Origin: a bacterium
GTDB lineage: Bacteria; Planctomycetota; UBA1135; UBA2386
Reading direction: 5' to 3'
Assembly (NCBI GenBank): GCA_030432695.1
Contig: JAUILN010000003.1
Location: 620,001 to 684,000 of the forward strand
Length of the DNA stretch: 64,000 nt
In this document: piece after piece, positions 16,527 to 24,655 of the stretch
Numbering within the stretch: the stretch's first letter is position 1
Layout of the letters: each line of letters begins with the position of its first letter
The notes under the pieces: generated by a model
Seen by the model: only the letters and a program-made list of their open reading frames with translations
Told to the model about the DNA's origin: nothing
The model's database searches: none
Program-made: the position numbers and the translations under genes

Positions 16527-18140
16527 ATGCCCGACCTGATCCGCGTGCCCTACCTCGGCACTGCCGAAGAAGACGTCCTGCTCGCGACCTGGTTGGTGGC
16601 GGAGGGTGAGGCGTTCCGCAAGGGCGACGCGCTGGCCGCGGTGGAGACCCTGAAGGCTGCCTTCGAGATCGAGGCCGAGCGCGACGGCGTGCTGCATCGC
16701 CAGGTGGTGCCGGCCGGTGAACGGGTGGCGGTGCAGGGCGTGGTGGGGATCGCGCGTGCGTCGTCGGAGTCGGTGTCGGCCGACGACGAGGCGGCGCTGC
16801 TGGCGAGCGTCGAGGACGAGGCGGACGACACCGCGGGTCCGGTCGCGCAGGCTGCGACACGTGAACCCGCTGCGCCGAGCCGCGGGGGCGCAGCCGGCGA
16901 CGTCGAGGCTGCTCCGGCCGCGCGGATGCGCGCGCGCGAACTCGGCATCGACCTCGCCGCGGTGTGCGGCACCGGCGCCGGTGGACTGATCCGGTTGGAA
17001 GACGTCGAGCGCCACGTCGCAGAGGGCAAGGCCTCCGTGCCGATCGAGGACCCCACCGCCGGCGACGGCTGGTTGTCGGCCGAGTTCACCGAGCTGCTCG
17101 ACCGGGACCGCGCCGCCTTCGCCGCGCTGGGCTCCGCCAGCAAGGTCGCGATCTACCGCCGCTTCGGGGCCCGCCTCGGCGCCGACGTGTCGTTCGGCAG
17201 CAACGCGGTGATCCGCGCCCGGCGGCTGGTGCTCGGCGACGGCAGCCACGTCGGCGCGAACGTCACCATCGACTGCGAGGAGCTGGTCGCCGGCAGACTG
17301 GCCTGCTTCGGTCGGAACAGCGTGTTGCGCAGCCGCCGCATCGAGCTGGGCGACAACGCCTTCTTCGCGCCCGACGTGGAGGTCGGCGGCGGCGGGGCGA
17401 TGGAGCCCGAGGCCGAGCTGGTGGTCGGCAGCAACGGCTTCATCGGCGAGCGCAGCCACCTGAATCCCTGCCGTCGCCTGGAGATCGGCGACGAGGTGGT
17501 GATCTCCAGGAGCGCTGTGATCATGACCCACTCGTTCGGAGGCAGCGTCCTCGACGGCTACCCGAACCGCTTCGCCCCGGTACGCATCGGCTCGCGCTGC
17601 CAGGTCGGCATCGGCGCGATGCTGTTCCCCGGCGTCGAGATGGGTGAAGGCTCGATCCTGCTGTCGAACTCGACGTTGGTGACCTCGATGCCCGCCGGCC
17701 GGATGTTTGCCGGGGTGCCGGCCACCGACCTGCGCGCCGCAGCACACCCGCCGAGCGACGCGCAGCGGGCGGGCATCGTCCGCGACCTGGTGGCGGAGTT
17801 CGCGCGCCAGCTCGGGCTGCGCGGCCATCGTGTGGTGTGCGACAGCAACGGGGACCGCACCCTGCTCACGCTGACGACCGACCGCGGCGAGCATCGTCTG
17901 CACCTGGCCGCGGTCGCGCCGCCGGACCACGGCGAGCTGCCGCGCGAGCAGCTCTGGGTCACGGCAGCCGCGCTCGGCGACGACCGCTTCGCCGCTGCTC
18001 CACCCGAGCTCTGCGTCTTCGACCTGGGCACGCCGCGGATCCGCGGCCCCGAAGGCCCCCTGCACGACGCCTTCCGCGAGTTCCTGCGCAAGCGCGGCGT
18101 GCGGCTCGGCGCCTGGACCTACCGCGGAGGCCTGCTGTGA
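16527..18140 (+). CDS. Lipoyl domain - peripheral-subunit-binding domain - hexapeptide acyltransferase fusion
   Basis: The 537-residue protein has an unusual domain order. Residues 1-77 are a biotinyl/lipoyl domain with the attachment site AAVETLKAAFEIEA (Lys43). Residues about 131-165 match a peripheral-subunit-binding domain: ARMRARELGIDLAAVCGTG, then GLIRLEDVERH. Residues about 215-400 form a left-handed beta-helix acyltransferase with hexapeptide turns (VLGDGSHVGANVTI, IELGDNAFFAPDVEV, LEIGDEVVISRSAVI), a candidate catalytic His335 in IMTHSFGGS, and the terminal VTSMPAGRMFAGVPA common to WbbJ/NodL-type enzymes. Residues 410-537 are unassigned. A normal E2 has a chloramphenicol-acetyltransferase-like domain here instead. 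The stop overlaps the next gene's GTG. Confidence 0.85.
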   Translation: MPDLIRVPYLGTAEEDVLLATWLVAEGEAFRKGDALAAVETLKAAFEIEAERDGVLHRQVVPAGERVAVQGVVGIARASSESVSADDEAALLASVEDEADDTAGPVAQAATREPAAPSRGGAAGDVEAAPAARMRARELGIDLAAVCGTGAGGLIRLEDVERHVAEGKASVPIEDPTAGDGWLSAEFTELLDRDRAAFAALGSASKVAIYRRFGARLGADVSFGSNAVIRARRLVLGDGSHVGANVTIDCEELVAGRLACFGRNSVLRSRRIELGDNAFFAPDVEVGGGGAMEPEAELVVGSNGFIGERSHLNPCRRLEIGDEVVISRSAVIMTHSFGGSVLDGYPNRFAPVRIGSRCQVGIGAMLFPGVEMGEGSILLSNSTLVTSMPAGRMFAGVPATDLRAAAHPPSDAQRAGIVRDLVAEFARQLGLRGHRVVCDSNGDRTLLTLTTDRGEHRLHLAAVAPPDHGELPREQLWVTAAALGDDRFAAAPPELCVFDLGTPRIRGPEGPLHDAFREFLRKRGVRLGAWTYRGGLL

Positions 18141-18949
18141 CCGACGAGCACGCGACCGTTCCCTCGCCGCCCTGCCACGCGGCGCCGTGCAGCTACACGC
18201 TCCCGCACTACCGCTTCATCCTGCGCAAGGCCCGGAGCTGCGGCTATTGGCTGCCGAAGGTCCGCGACGTCGCGTTCGGCGTGCCCGACCGGCGCCTGTT
18301 CCTGATCCGCCACGACGTCGACATCAATCCGTGGGCGGCGCTGAAGATGGCGCGGGTCGAGTGCGAGGAGCAGGCCGTCTCGACCTACTACTTCCGGCTG
18401 CACGCGCCGTACTACAACCTGCTCGAGCAGCAGGTGCGCGACATCGTCCTCGAGATCCACGAACTCGGCCACGAGGTCGGTCTGCACTACGAGCCGGGCT
18501 ACTTCCTGGAGCGCGACCGCGATCCGGTGGAAGGCACCCGCGCCGACATCCGGATCTTCGAGGAGCTGGTCGGCTTCCGCACCCACAGCATCGCGCAGCA
18601 TCAGCCCGCGCAGGGTCCGGTGCTCGGCGACATCGATCCGGAGCGGCCGTGCGCCTACCAGCCTGCGCTGGTTCGCCATATGCCCTACTTCGGCGACAGC
18701 GGCCACCATTGGCGCGAGGGCTGCATCTGCACCAAGCTCGGCCAGCACGAGCAGCTCCACACCTTGATCCATCCGTCGTCGTGGATCTTCGCCGGCCAGC
18801 CCTGGCAGCAGGTGCTGCGCGACAACGCCGCGGCGCTGAACGGCCGGCTGTCGGAGGCGATGGAGGACTACATCCGCGAGGTCGGGGTGTATCTCGCGAA
18901 TCGCCAGCGGCTCGATGCGGAGCGGCGGGCGCGCTACGAGGAGGGGTGA
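18137..18949 (+). CDS. NodB-like polysaccharide deacetylase-related protein
   Basis: The 270-residue protein starts at the GTG overlapping the previous stop (GTGA). It has the metal-binding strand LFLIRHDVDINPWAALKMA (His58, Asp59, Asp61), then STYYFRLHAPYYN and ELGHEVGLHYEP, as in the carbohydrate-esterase-4-like family that removes N-acetyl groups from sugars. It lacks a signal peptide, so it is probably cytosolic. Tight coupling to the lipoyl-acyltransferase fusion suggests that both act on the same sugar intermediate, for example deacetylation followed by re-acylation. That pairing is inference from the operon. Confidence 0.75.
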   Translation: MTDEHATVPSPPCHAAPCSYTLPHYRFILRKARSCGYWLPKVRDVAFGVPDRRLFLIRHDVDINPWAALKMARVECEEQAVSTYYFRLHAPYYNLLEQQVRDIVLEIHELGHEVGLHYEPGYFLERDRDPVEGTRADIRIFEELVGFRTHSIAQHQPAQGPVLGDIDPERPCAYQPALVRHMPYFGDSGHHWREGCICTKLGQHEQLHTLIHPSSWIFAGQPWQQVLRDNAAALNGRLSEAMEDYIREVGVYLANRQRLDAERRARYEEG

Positions 18950-18974
18950 AGGCCTGGGGTCGCTGGGTGCTCTG

Positions 18975-19021
18975 GATATCCATTCACGCCGTGAATGGAT
19001 ATCATTCACGGCGTGAATGAT
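18975..19021. promoter_or_regulatory. Two overlapping palindromes at the start of the AAA/DUF4143 gene
   Basis: The first palindrome spans 18975-19003, with arms GATATCCATTCACG and CGTGAATGGATATC around a single C. The second spans 19001-19021, with arms ATCATTCACG and CGTGAATGAT around a single G. Both share the core ATTCACG-N-CGTGAAT. The annotated start codon (18995-18997) lies inside the first palindrome. This is the strongest operator-like structure in the window and could be an autoregulatory site or the recognition sequence of the adjacent gene product. Confidence 0.6.
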
Positions 19022-20254
19022 CGTCCCGAGGACCTCCCTCCCCTGCCTCGCCACGCCGGGTCCGGGCTCCGCGACCGGTTGGCGGTGATGCCCGCGGTGG
19101 TCGTCACCGGCCCGCGGCAGGCCGGGAAGTCCACACTCGTGCGCGACCTGACGCCGGGCCGGCGCACCTACCTGACGTTGGACGATGTAGGGGTTCGCGA
19201 GCTGGCGCAGACCGATCCCGACGCGATCCTCGGCGGCGGCGGGTCGGCGGTGACGATCGACGAGATCCAGCGCGAGCCGGATCTGCTCCTGGCGGTGAAG
19301 CGCGACGTCGACCGCAAGCGCAAGCCCGGCAGGTTCCTGCTCACCGGCTCCGCGAACCTGCGCCTGATGAACCGGGTCTCAGAGTCGCTCGCCGGCCGCG
19401 CCAGCTACGTGACCCTCTGGCCGATGACCCGACGCGAGCAGGCCGGTCTCGGCACGGTCGGCGTCTGGGAGGCGCTCTGCGCTGCGCCCGAGGTCGACTG
19501 GCCGGAGTTGCTGAGCGCGGCGGAGCCGGGAGCCGTGGATTGGAAGGTCCTCGCGCGCCGCGGCGGCTTCCCCACACCCGCGCTGCAACTCCGCACCGCC
19601 AAGGAGCGCGCGGTGTGGTTCGACGGCTACATCCGCACCTACCTCGAGCGCGACCTCCAGGATCTCGCGTCGATCACGTCGCTGGTCGACTTCCGGCGCC
19701 TGATGCGTGCCGCGGCGCTGCGTCTCGGTCAGATGCTCAACCAGACCGAGTTGGGGCGCGACGTAGGACTTCCGCAGCCGACCGTCCACCGCTGGCTCAA
19801 CCTGCTCGAGGCCTCCTACCTGCTGGTGCGCCTGCCGGCGTACGCGGTCAACCGGACCAAGCGGCTGATCAAGACGCCCAAGCTGTTCTGGGGCGACACC
19901 GGCGTGGCCCTGCATCTCGCGGGTGGTGGCGAGCCAGGCGGTGCACACCTGGAGAACCTGATCCTCCACGACCTGTTGGCGTGGCGCGACGGCCGCCTCG
20001 ATCCCGCGGAGGTGTGCTACTGGCGGACGACGACCAACGAGGAGATCGACTTCGTCGTCGAGGTGGGGGAGCGGCTGCTGCCGATCGAGGTGAAGTCGAA
20101 GGGTCGGCCGCGGCTGCAGGATGCGAAGGGGCTGCTGTCGTTCCGGCGGGAGTATCCGGAGCGTTCGTTGCCCGGGCTCCTGCTGCACACCGGCAAGTCG
20201 GTCGAGTGGTTGGCGCCGGGGATCCTCGCGGCGCCTTGGTGGGCGGTGGTGTGA
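18995..20254 (+). CDS. AAA+ ATPase with C-terminal DUF4143 nuclease-like domain
   Basis: The product is 419 residues from the ATG at 18995, and 413 if the GTG at 19013 is used. The start is uncertain because the 5' end lies in palindromes. Residues about 25-165 form the AAA_14 ATPase, with Walker A VVVTGPRQAGKSTLVRDL, Walker B AVTIDEIQREPDLL and the sensor-like RFLLTGSANLRLM. Residues about 220-419 are DUF4143, with FWGDTGVALHL and a PD-(D/E)xK-like EEIDFVVEVGERLLPIEVKS. Genes of this family are abundant, patchily distributed and of unclear role (defence, toxin-antitoxin or mobile functions have been proposed). A decayed relative lies at 26897-27137. Convergent with the sigma-fusion gene. Confidence 0.88.
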   Translation: MDIIHGVNDRPEDLPPLPRHAGSGLRDRLAVMPAVVVTGPRQAGKSTLVRDLTPGRRTYLTLDDVGVRELAQTDPDAILGGGGSAVTIDEIQREPDLLLAVKRDVDRKRKPGRFLLTGSANLRLMNRVSESLAGRASYVTLWPMTRREQAGLGTVGVWEALCAAPEVDWPELLSAAEPGAVDWKVLARRGGFPTPALQLRTAKERAVWFDGYIRTYLERDLQDLASITSLVDFRRLMRAAALRLGQMLNQTELGRDVGLPQPTVHRWLNLLEASYLLVRLPAYAVNRTKRLIKTPKLFWGDTGVALHLAGGGEPGGAHLENLILHDLLAWRDGRLDPAEVCYWRTTTNEEIDFVVEVGERLLPIEVKSKGRPRLQDAKGLLSFRREYPERSLPGLLLHTGKSVEWLAPGILAAPWWAVV

Positions 20255-20270
20255 GGGGTGGCGAGGGCGC

Positions 20271-23099
20271 CTACTCCCTTCGCTTCATCCGGACGGTCAC
20301 GCGGCGTTGGCCGGGTTCCAGTTCCACCTGGGCCGTCTCGTAGCCGTGGGCTTCGCTGCGCACTGCGACCCAGTCCGCGGCCTCGGGACCGAACGTGGCG
20401 TGGCCGGCGGCGCGAGGCTGGTAGCCGATGCTCGAGGGGGGTGATCCTGCGCGACCGAACAGGCGGACGTGTACGGGTTCGCCGGTGAGGTCGTCGACGA
20501 TCTCGACCTCGAGCGTGGAGATCTCGGGGATCGTGACCTCCACCCCACGGGCTCCGGTCTCGACTTCGATCGGTTCGATGCCGATCGCGGCGCGCTGCGC
20601 CAGCCGGTAGGTCACGCCCGGCTCGAGTCCGTCGATCGAGAACGAGCCGTCCGGTGCGATCCGGGCGTCCCGGGACTCGCCTCCGGCGACTGGGTTCGCT
20701 GTCAGCTCCACGCGCCAGCGCTCCTCGGGGAACCCTCCCGCGCGTGGAACCACGCGACCTTCGATTCGTCCGGTGGGAGTGCGATTCACGGTGACGGTCG
20801 CGCCCTCGCGGATCGCTGCTTCGATCGAAGGCCGTACGTGCGCCCGCTCCTCGGAGGACTCGGTGGAGACGACGATGGAGACGTCCCCGCCGGAGAGGTC
20901 GAGAAGTGTGAGTTCGACCGACCCGGCTTCGTCGGTACGCCCGAAGTCGGCCAGACCGAGTTCGAAGGTGCGCTCCGAGAGGAAGGTGCCTCGCTCGACT
21001 GCGCCTTCCGGACCCCAGGTCTGCGCGGCGACCTCGCGGTCGGCGAGCGGGCGGCCGTCGGGGTCCTGGACCCGGACCCGAAAGCTGACGTGGCCAGGGT
21101 CGACGTCGAACGTCCACGGGCCTTCGGGGATATCCCGGCGCAGCAAGCCTCCGAACTCTCGGCTGCGGCCATCGGGCAGGGCAACCCGGACGAAAATGCG
21201 CTGGGGTACGCGGGGCGGCAGCTCGATCCTTCCGACGCCAGCGGCGTCCGTCGTGAAGCTCCGCATCACGCGGTTCCCCGTGAAGGCGTGGCTCGGGCCG
21301 GTACCCGGCACGTAGGAGGTCTGCTCGGTGTAGGAAGTGGAGCCGAGCGACGTGAGTTCGACGTGGACCGTCGCCGGTCGTTCGAGCGCCTGGCCGCGGG
21401 CGAGGACGCGCACCGGCTGCGGAACGAGCTTCCACAGCCGCAGCTCGTGCACGCCGCTCGGACTCGGCGCGATGATGCTCAGCCCGCCTGGGTGATAGCC
21501 CGGCGCACTGGCCTCGAGGTCGAGGAACGGCTCGTCGTCCGGAAGTTGGAAGCGCCACAAGCCGTCCGTGGACGGTTCCGGAGCCACGCTGCCCTGAGCC
21601 TCCCGGCTCAGGAGCCGCGCGAACGACACGCCCTCCGTTCGTAAGCCGTGCGGCACGATCCGGCGCGCGCAGCGTGCCTCCGGAATCGGGTTGCCCGATC
21701 CGGCCTCGACGACGCGTATCACCGCGTCGCGCGGATAGATTTCCGCCACCACGTCGTGGATCGCGCCATTGCCGGGGATCACGTCGCACGTGAACCTGCG
21801 GCCCCAGACCGGGCCGTAGATGGTCTCGATGGTGACAGGCAGCGTGGCGCCGCGCTCTTCACCGACGCGAGCCGTGAGGTGTGCGATCCCGTCCGGGCCG
21901 GTCTGCGCGAGACTGGTCTCGCGGTTGCTGTCGAGTTGCACCACGACGCCTGCCATGGGGCGCCCCAGCGGCTTACCCAGCACGCGCACCAGCACCTCCG
22001 CACCGCGCTGCAGCTCCAGGGTGACCTCCCGCGCCGGCGCGGCGGCTCGGTGGTTGCCGCTGTGGGCCCCCGCGTAACCGTCCGCCACCGCGAAGAACGA
22101 GACCGATCGACGCCAGTCCGTGTCCTGCAGGCAGGTGAAGCGGCCGTGCTCGTCCGTCTCGAGCCAGCCGACCTGCTCGTCGCCGTACACCGTCGCGTGG
22201 GGCACGGGTTCCCTGGTCTCCGCATCGACGACGCGGCCGGTGAAGCCGAAGCGACGGGGAGGGAGATCCAGGAAGAGGAACGGGGCGATGGGGGACGCCT
22301 CGTCCTCGACCTCGCGTCGCCCAGGCGGGTTCTCGGGCAACGAGTCCGAGTCGCCCTCGTGCGCGGAGGCTGCCAACGCCGCGGTGCGCTCCGTGGCGTC
22401 CGGTGCATTGTTCGGCTCGGGGCCGGCGAAGTAGCAGAACGCGGCGACCGCCAGGACGGAGAGCACGGCGACGAGCGCTGCCGACCACTTCTTCATTGCT
22501 TGCATGGCCAGGACGGGTGCGAGGGGGGCGCTGGTTCCAGGGAGCAGGTTGCCGGACGGGTAGGCGAACAACAGGCAGGACGCCTGCCAGTGCGAACCCC
22601 AGCGCGCGCGGAGTCGATCCCGCAACCGCTCGCGCGCCCGCGCGAGCCGCTTCCGCACCGTCTCGACCGGCTCCCCGAACTCGGCCGCGACCTCGCGCAG
22701 CGGTCGCTCGTCGATGTAGCGGAGCACGAGGGCGGCGCGGTCCTGGGTGGTCAGGCTCTGCAGCTCCTCGCTCAGATCGCGCATCAGTTCGGCGCGGACG
22801 AGGGCGTCCACGACCGAGGGCTGCAGTTCGTCTCGGGCGCTGGCCTGCTCGCGGGCCCGGCGGCGCAGGCGTTCGCGGTGCAGGTCGAGGGTCCGGTTGC
22901 GGATCACGCGGGACCACCAGGCGGCTGGCGAGCGCGGGCTCGGACCAGCTTCGCGGAGCACGTGGAGTGCAGCGTCTTGCGTGGCGTCCTCCGCGTCCTG
23001 CTCGCGGGCACCGAGTCGACCTGCGAGTCGGCGGAGATCGGTTTCGTCTGCCAGCAGGCGCCGCAGGACGGTCTCGGGTTCGCGTGCGCTACGGGTCAT
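20271..23099 (-). CDS. ECF sigma factor fused through a membrane helix to carboxypeptidase-regulatory-like domains
   Basis: The 942-residue protein starts at MTRSAREPETVLRRLLADET; an alternative ATG lies at 23139-23141. Residues 1-165 are a sigma-70-type factor: region 2 with EQDAEDATQDAALHVL and AAWWSRVIRNRTLDLHRERL, region 4 with LTTQDRAALVLRYIDERPL and EPVETVRKRLARARERLR. A hydrophobic helix follows at about 204-225 (WSAALVAVLSVLAVAAFCYF). The remaining ~700 residues are Cna-B/carboxypeptidase-regulatory beta-sandwich repeats (GRVVDAETREPVPHATVYG, GRIEGRVVPR). The predicted topology is a cytoplasmic sigma head and an external tail, so the factor would need release or would act from the membrane. 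No anti-sigma gene is adjacent. Confidence 0.85.
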   Translation of the reverse strand: MTRSAREPETVLRRLLADETDLRRLAGRLGAREQDAEDATQDAALHVLREAGPSPRSPAAWWSRVIRNRTLDLHRERLRRRAREQASARDELQPSVVDALVRAELMRDLSEELQSLTTQDRAALVLRYIDERPLREVAAEFGEPVETVRKRLARARERLRDRLRARWGSHWQASCLLFAYPSGNLLPGTSAPLAPVLAMQAMKKWSAALVAVLSVLAVAAFCYFAGPEPNNAPDATERTAALAASAHEGDSDSLPENPPGRREVEDEASPIAPFLFLDLPPRRFGFTGRVVDAETREPVPHATVYGDEQVGWLETDEHGRFTCLQDTDWRRSVSFFAVADGYAGAHSGNHRAAAPAREVTLELQRGAEVLVRVLGKPLGRPMAGVVVQLDSNRETSLAQTGPDGIAHLTARVGEERGATLPVTIETIYGPVWGRRFTCDVIPGNGAIHDVVAEIYPRDAVIRVVEAGSGNPIPEARCARRIVPHGLRTEGVSFARLLSREAQGSVAPEPSTDGLWRFQLPDDEPFLDLEASAPGYHPGGLSIIAPSPSGVHELRLWKLVPQPVRVLARGQALERPATVHVELTSLGSTSYTEQTSYVPGTGPSHAFTGNRVMRSFTTDAAGVGRIELPPRVPQRIFVRVALPDGRSREFGGLLRRDIPEGPWTFDVDPGHVSFRVRVQDPDGRPLADREVAAQTWGPEGAVERGTFLSERTFELGLADFGRTDEAGSVELTLLDLSGGDVSIVVSTESSEERAHVRPSIEAAIREGATVTVNRTPTGRIEGRVVPRAGGFPEERWRVELTANPVAGGESRDARIAPDGSFSIDGLEPGVTYRLAQRAAIGIEPIEVETGARGVEVTIPEISTLEVEIVDDLTGEPVHVRLFGRAGSPPSSIGYQPRAAGHATFGPEAADWVAVRSEAHGYETAQVELEPGQRRVTVRMKRRE

Positions 23100-23251
23100 G
23101 GGGTTGGGAGGTCGACGCCGCCGGGCGGGGATGCGGGACATGAATTCCCGGAGCGGCCCACTCTCCGAACGGTCGTCTCGCGGGGCAAGCCGACAGGTGG
23201 TTCGCGACTTTCCGTTGGTCCCACCCACGCCCGGCGCTTCCATCCGGAGCC

Positions 23252-24646
23252 ATGCGCCTCCGAGTCCTGGCCACGTTCTGCTCGATCTGTCTCGCTGGGA
23301 CCGCCCAGGACCGTGCGCCCTGGGCGCTCGTCGGGGGCACGGTCCACGTCGGAGACGGCTCCGCGATCCGTGACGGCGTGGTGGTCGTGGAGGGGGACCG
23401 CATCGTGGCGGTCGGGAAGTCCACCGAGGTGGCGGTGCCCGAAGGCGCGCGTCGGATCGATGTCTCGGGCAAGCACGTGGCGCCCGGTCTGGTCGATACG
23501 CACGTGCACTACGGTCAGACCGGCTGGGCCGATGGCCGGCCCGATGCGCTCGACGTGCGCGCGAGCCACCCGTATGCGGAGACGATCGCGACCAACGCCG
23601 CGCATCCCGAGCGCTTCCACCAGGCGTTCCTCGCGTGTGGCATCACCGCGGTGTTCGACGTGGGCGGCTATCCCTGGTCGCGTGGTCTGCAGTCGACGTG
23701 CGAAGACTCGCCCGATGCACCACACGTCGCCGCAGCGGGCGCCTTGCTGACGCCGTGGGTTCCCCCGCCGTTGAGGCTCCCCGACCAGCAGCAGTTCGTG
23801 GAGATGAGTGACGAGCAGGCGGTGCGCGAGGCGGTGCGGACCCATGCCGCGTTCGGCAGTGCGGCGATCAAGGTCTGGTTCGTGGTCACGCCCGACGCGC
23901 CGTTCGAGCAGACAGCCCCGCTGGTCCACGTGGCGGGCGACGAGGCGCGCGAGGTCGGCCTGCCGCTGATCGTGCATGCGACCTCGCTCGCGACCGCCAA
24001 GGTCGCGGTGGCGGCGGGCGCGCACCTCCTGGTGCACAGCGTCGAAGACGTGCCGATCGACGATGCGTTCGTCGCCGCAGCGAAGGCCGCCGGGACCTTC
24101 TACTGCCCGACCCTCACCGTCCGCGCCGGCTATCGCATGCTGTATGGCCGCGCCCCGTCGCAAGAAGTCTTGGCGCAATTGCAATGGGTGCACCCGAGCG
24201 TCGCGGAACGGGTGCGGGCGACCGCGACGATCCTGCCCGAGCGGAGGGTGCCCCAGCCTGCGCTGGACGGGATGCAGAAGCGCGCCGAGCTGGCGGGCGA
24301 CGTGATGGCACAGAACCTCGTGCGGCTGCACGCAGCCGGAGTGCCGGTGGTGCTCGGCACCGACGCCGGCAATCCGCTGACGCTGCACGGGCCGTCGGTG
24401 TTCGTGGAGTTGGAGGCGATGCAGGCGGCGGGTCTTGCCGCGAGGGACGTGTTGGTCGCGGCGACGCGTGACGCGGCGCGGGCCGTGGGGCGTGGCGACG
24501 ACCTGGGGATGCTGACCGCGGGGCGCATCGCCGACCTCGTGGTGCTGGCGGAGGATCCCGCGGAAGACGCGAAGGCCTGGCGCTCGCTCACCCACGTGAG
24601 CCGCGCGGGCGAATTGCGCGAGCGCGACGCGCTGCGCTTCCGCTGA
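23252..24646 (+). CDS. Secreted metal-dependent amidohydrolase
   Basis: The 464-residue protein has an N-terminal signal (MRLRVLATFCSICLAGTAQ). The amidohydrolase metal set is complete: His84 and His86 in GLVDTHVHYG, a likely bridging Lys207 in SAAIKVWF, His242 in PLIVHATS, His262 in LLVHSVED and Asp371 in VLGTDAGNPL. The N- and C-terminal small beta-sandwich strands (ALVGGTVHVGDGSAI, GRIADLVVLAEDP) are also present. The architecture fits imidazolonepropionase- or prolidase-like amidohydrolases. The substrate cannot be deduced. It is divergent from the sigma-fusion gene and convergent with the PhoD gene, 9 bases apart. Confidence 0.87.
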   Translation: MRLRVLATFCSICLAGTAQDRAPWALVGGTVHVGDGSAIRDGVVVVEGDRIVAVGKSTEVAVPEGARRIDVSGKHVAPGLVDTHVHYGQTGWADGRPDALDVRASHPYAETIATNAAHPERFHQAFLACGITAVFDVGGYPWSRGLQSTCEDSPDAPHVAAAGALLTPWVPPPLRLPDQQQFVEMSDEQAVREAVRTHAAFGSAAIKVWFVVTPDAPFEQTAPLVHVAGDEAREVGLPLIVHATSLATAKVAVAAGAHLLVHSVEDVPIDDAFVAAAKAAGTFYCPTLTVRAGYRMLYGRAPSQEVLAQLQWVHPSVAERVRATATILPERRVPQPALDGMQKRAELAGDVMAQNLVRLHAAGVPVVLGTDAGNPLTLHGPSVFVELEAMQAAGLAARDVLVAATRDAARAVGRGDDLGMLTAGRIADLVVLAEDPAEDAKAWRSLTHVSRAGELRERDALRFR

Positions 24647-24655
24647 GTGGGCGCC

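Noticed and set aside
14373..18065. A 1230-codon open frame on the minus strand across the E1 and acyltransferase genes
   Set aside because: Its translation is a histidine/glutamine/arginine-rich shadow. The plus-strand genes have clear domains and overlapping starts and stops.
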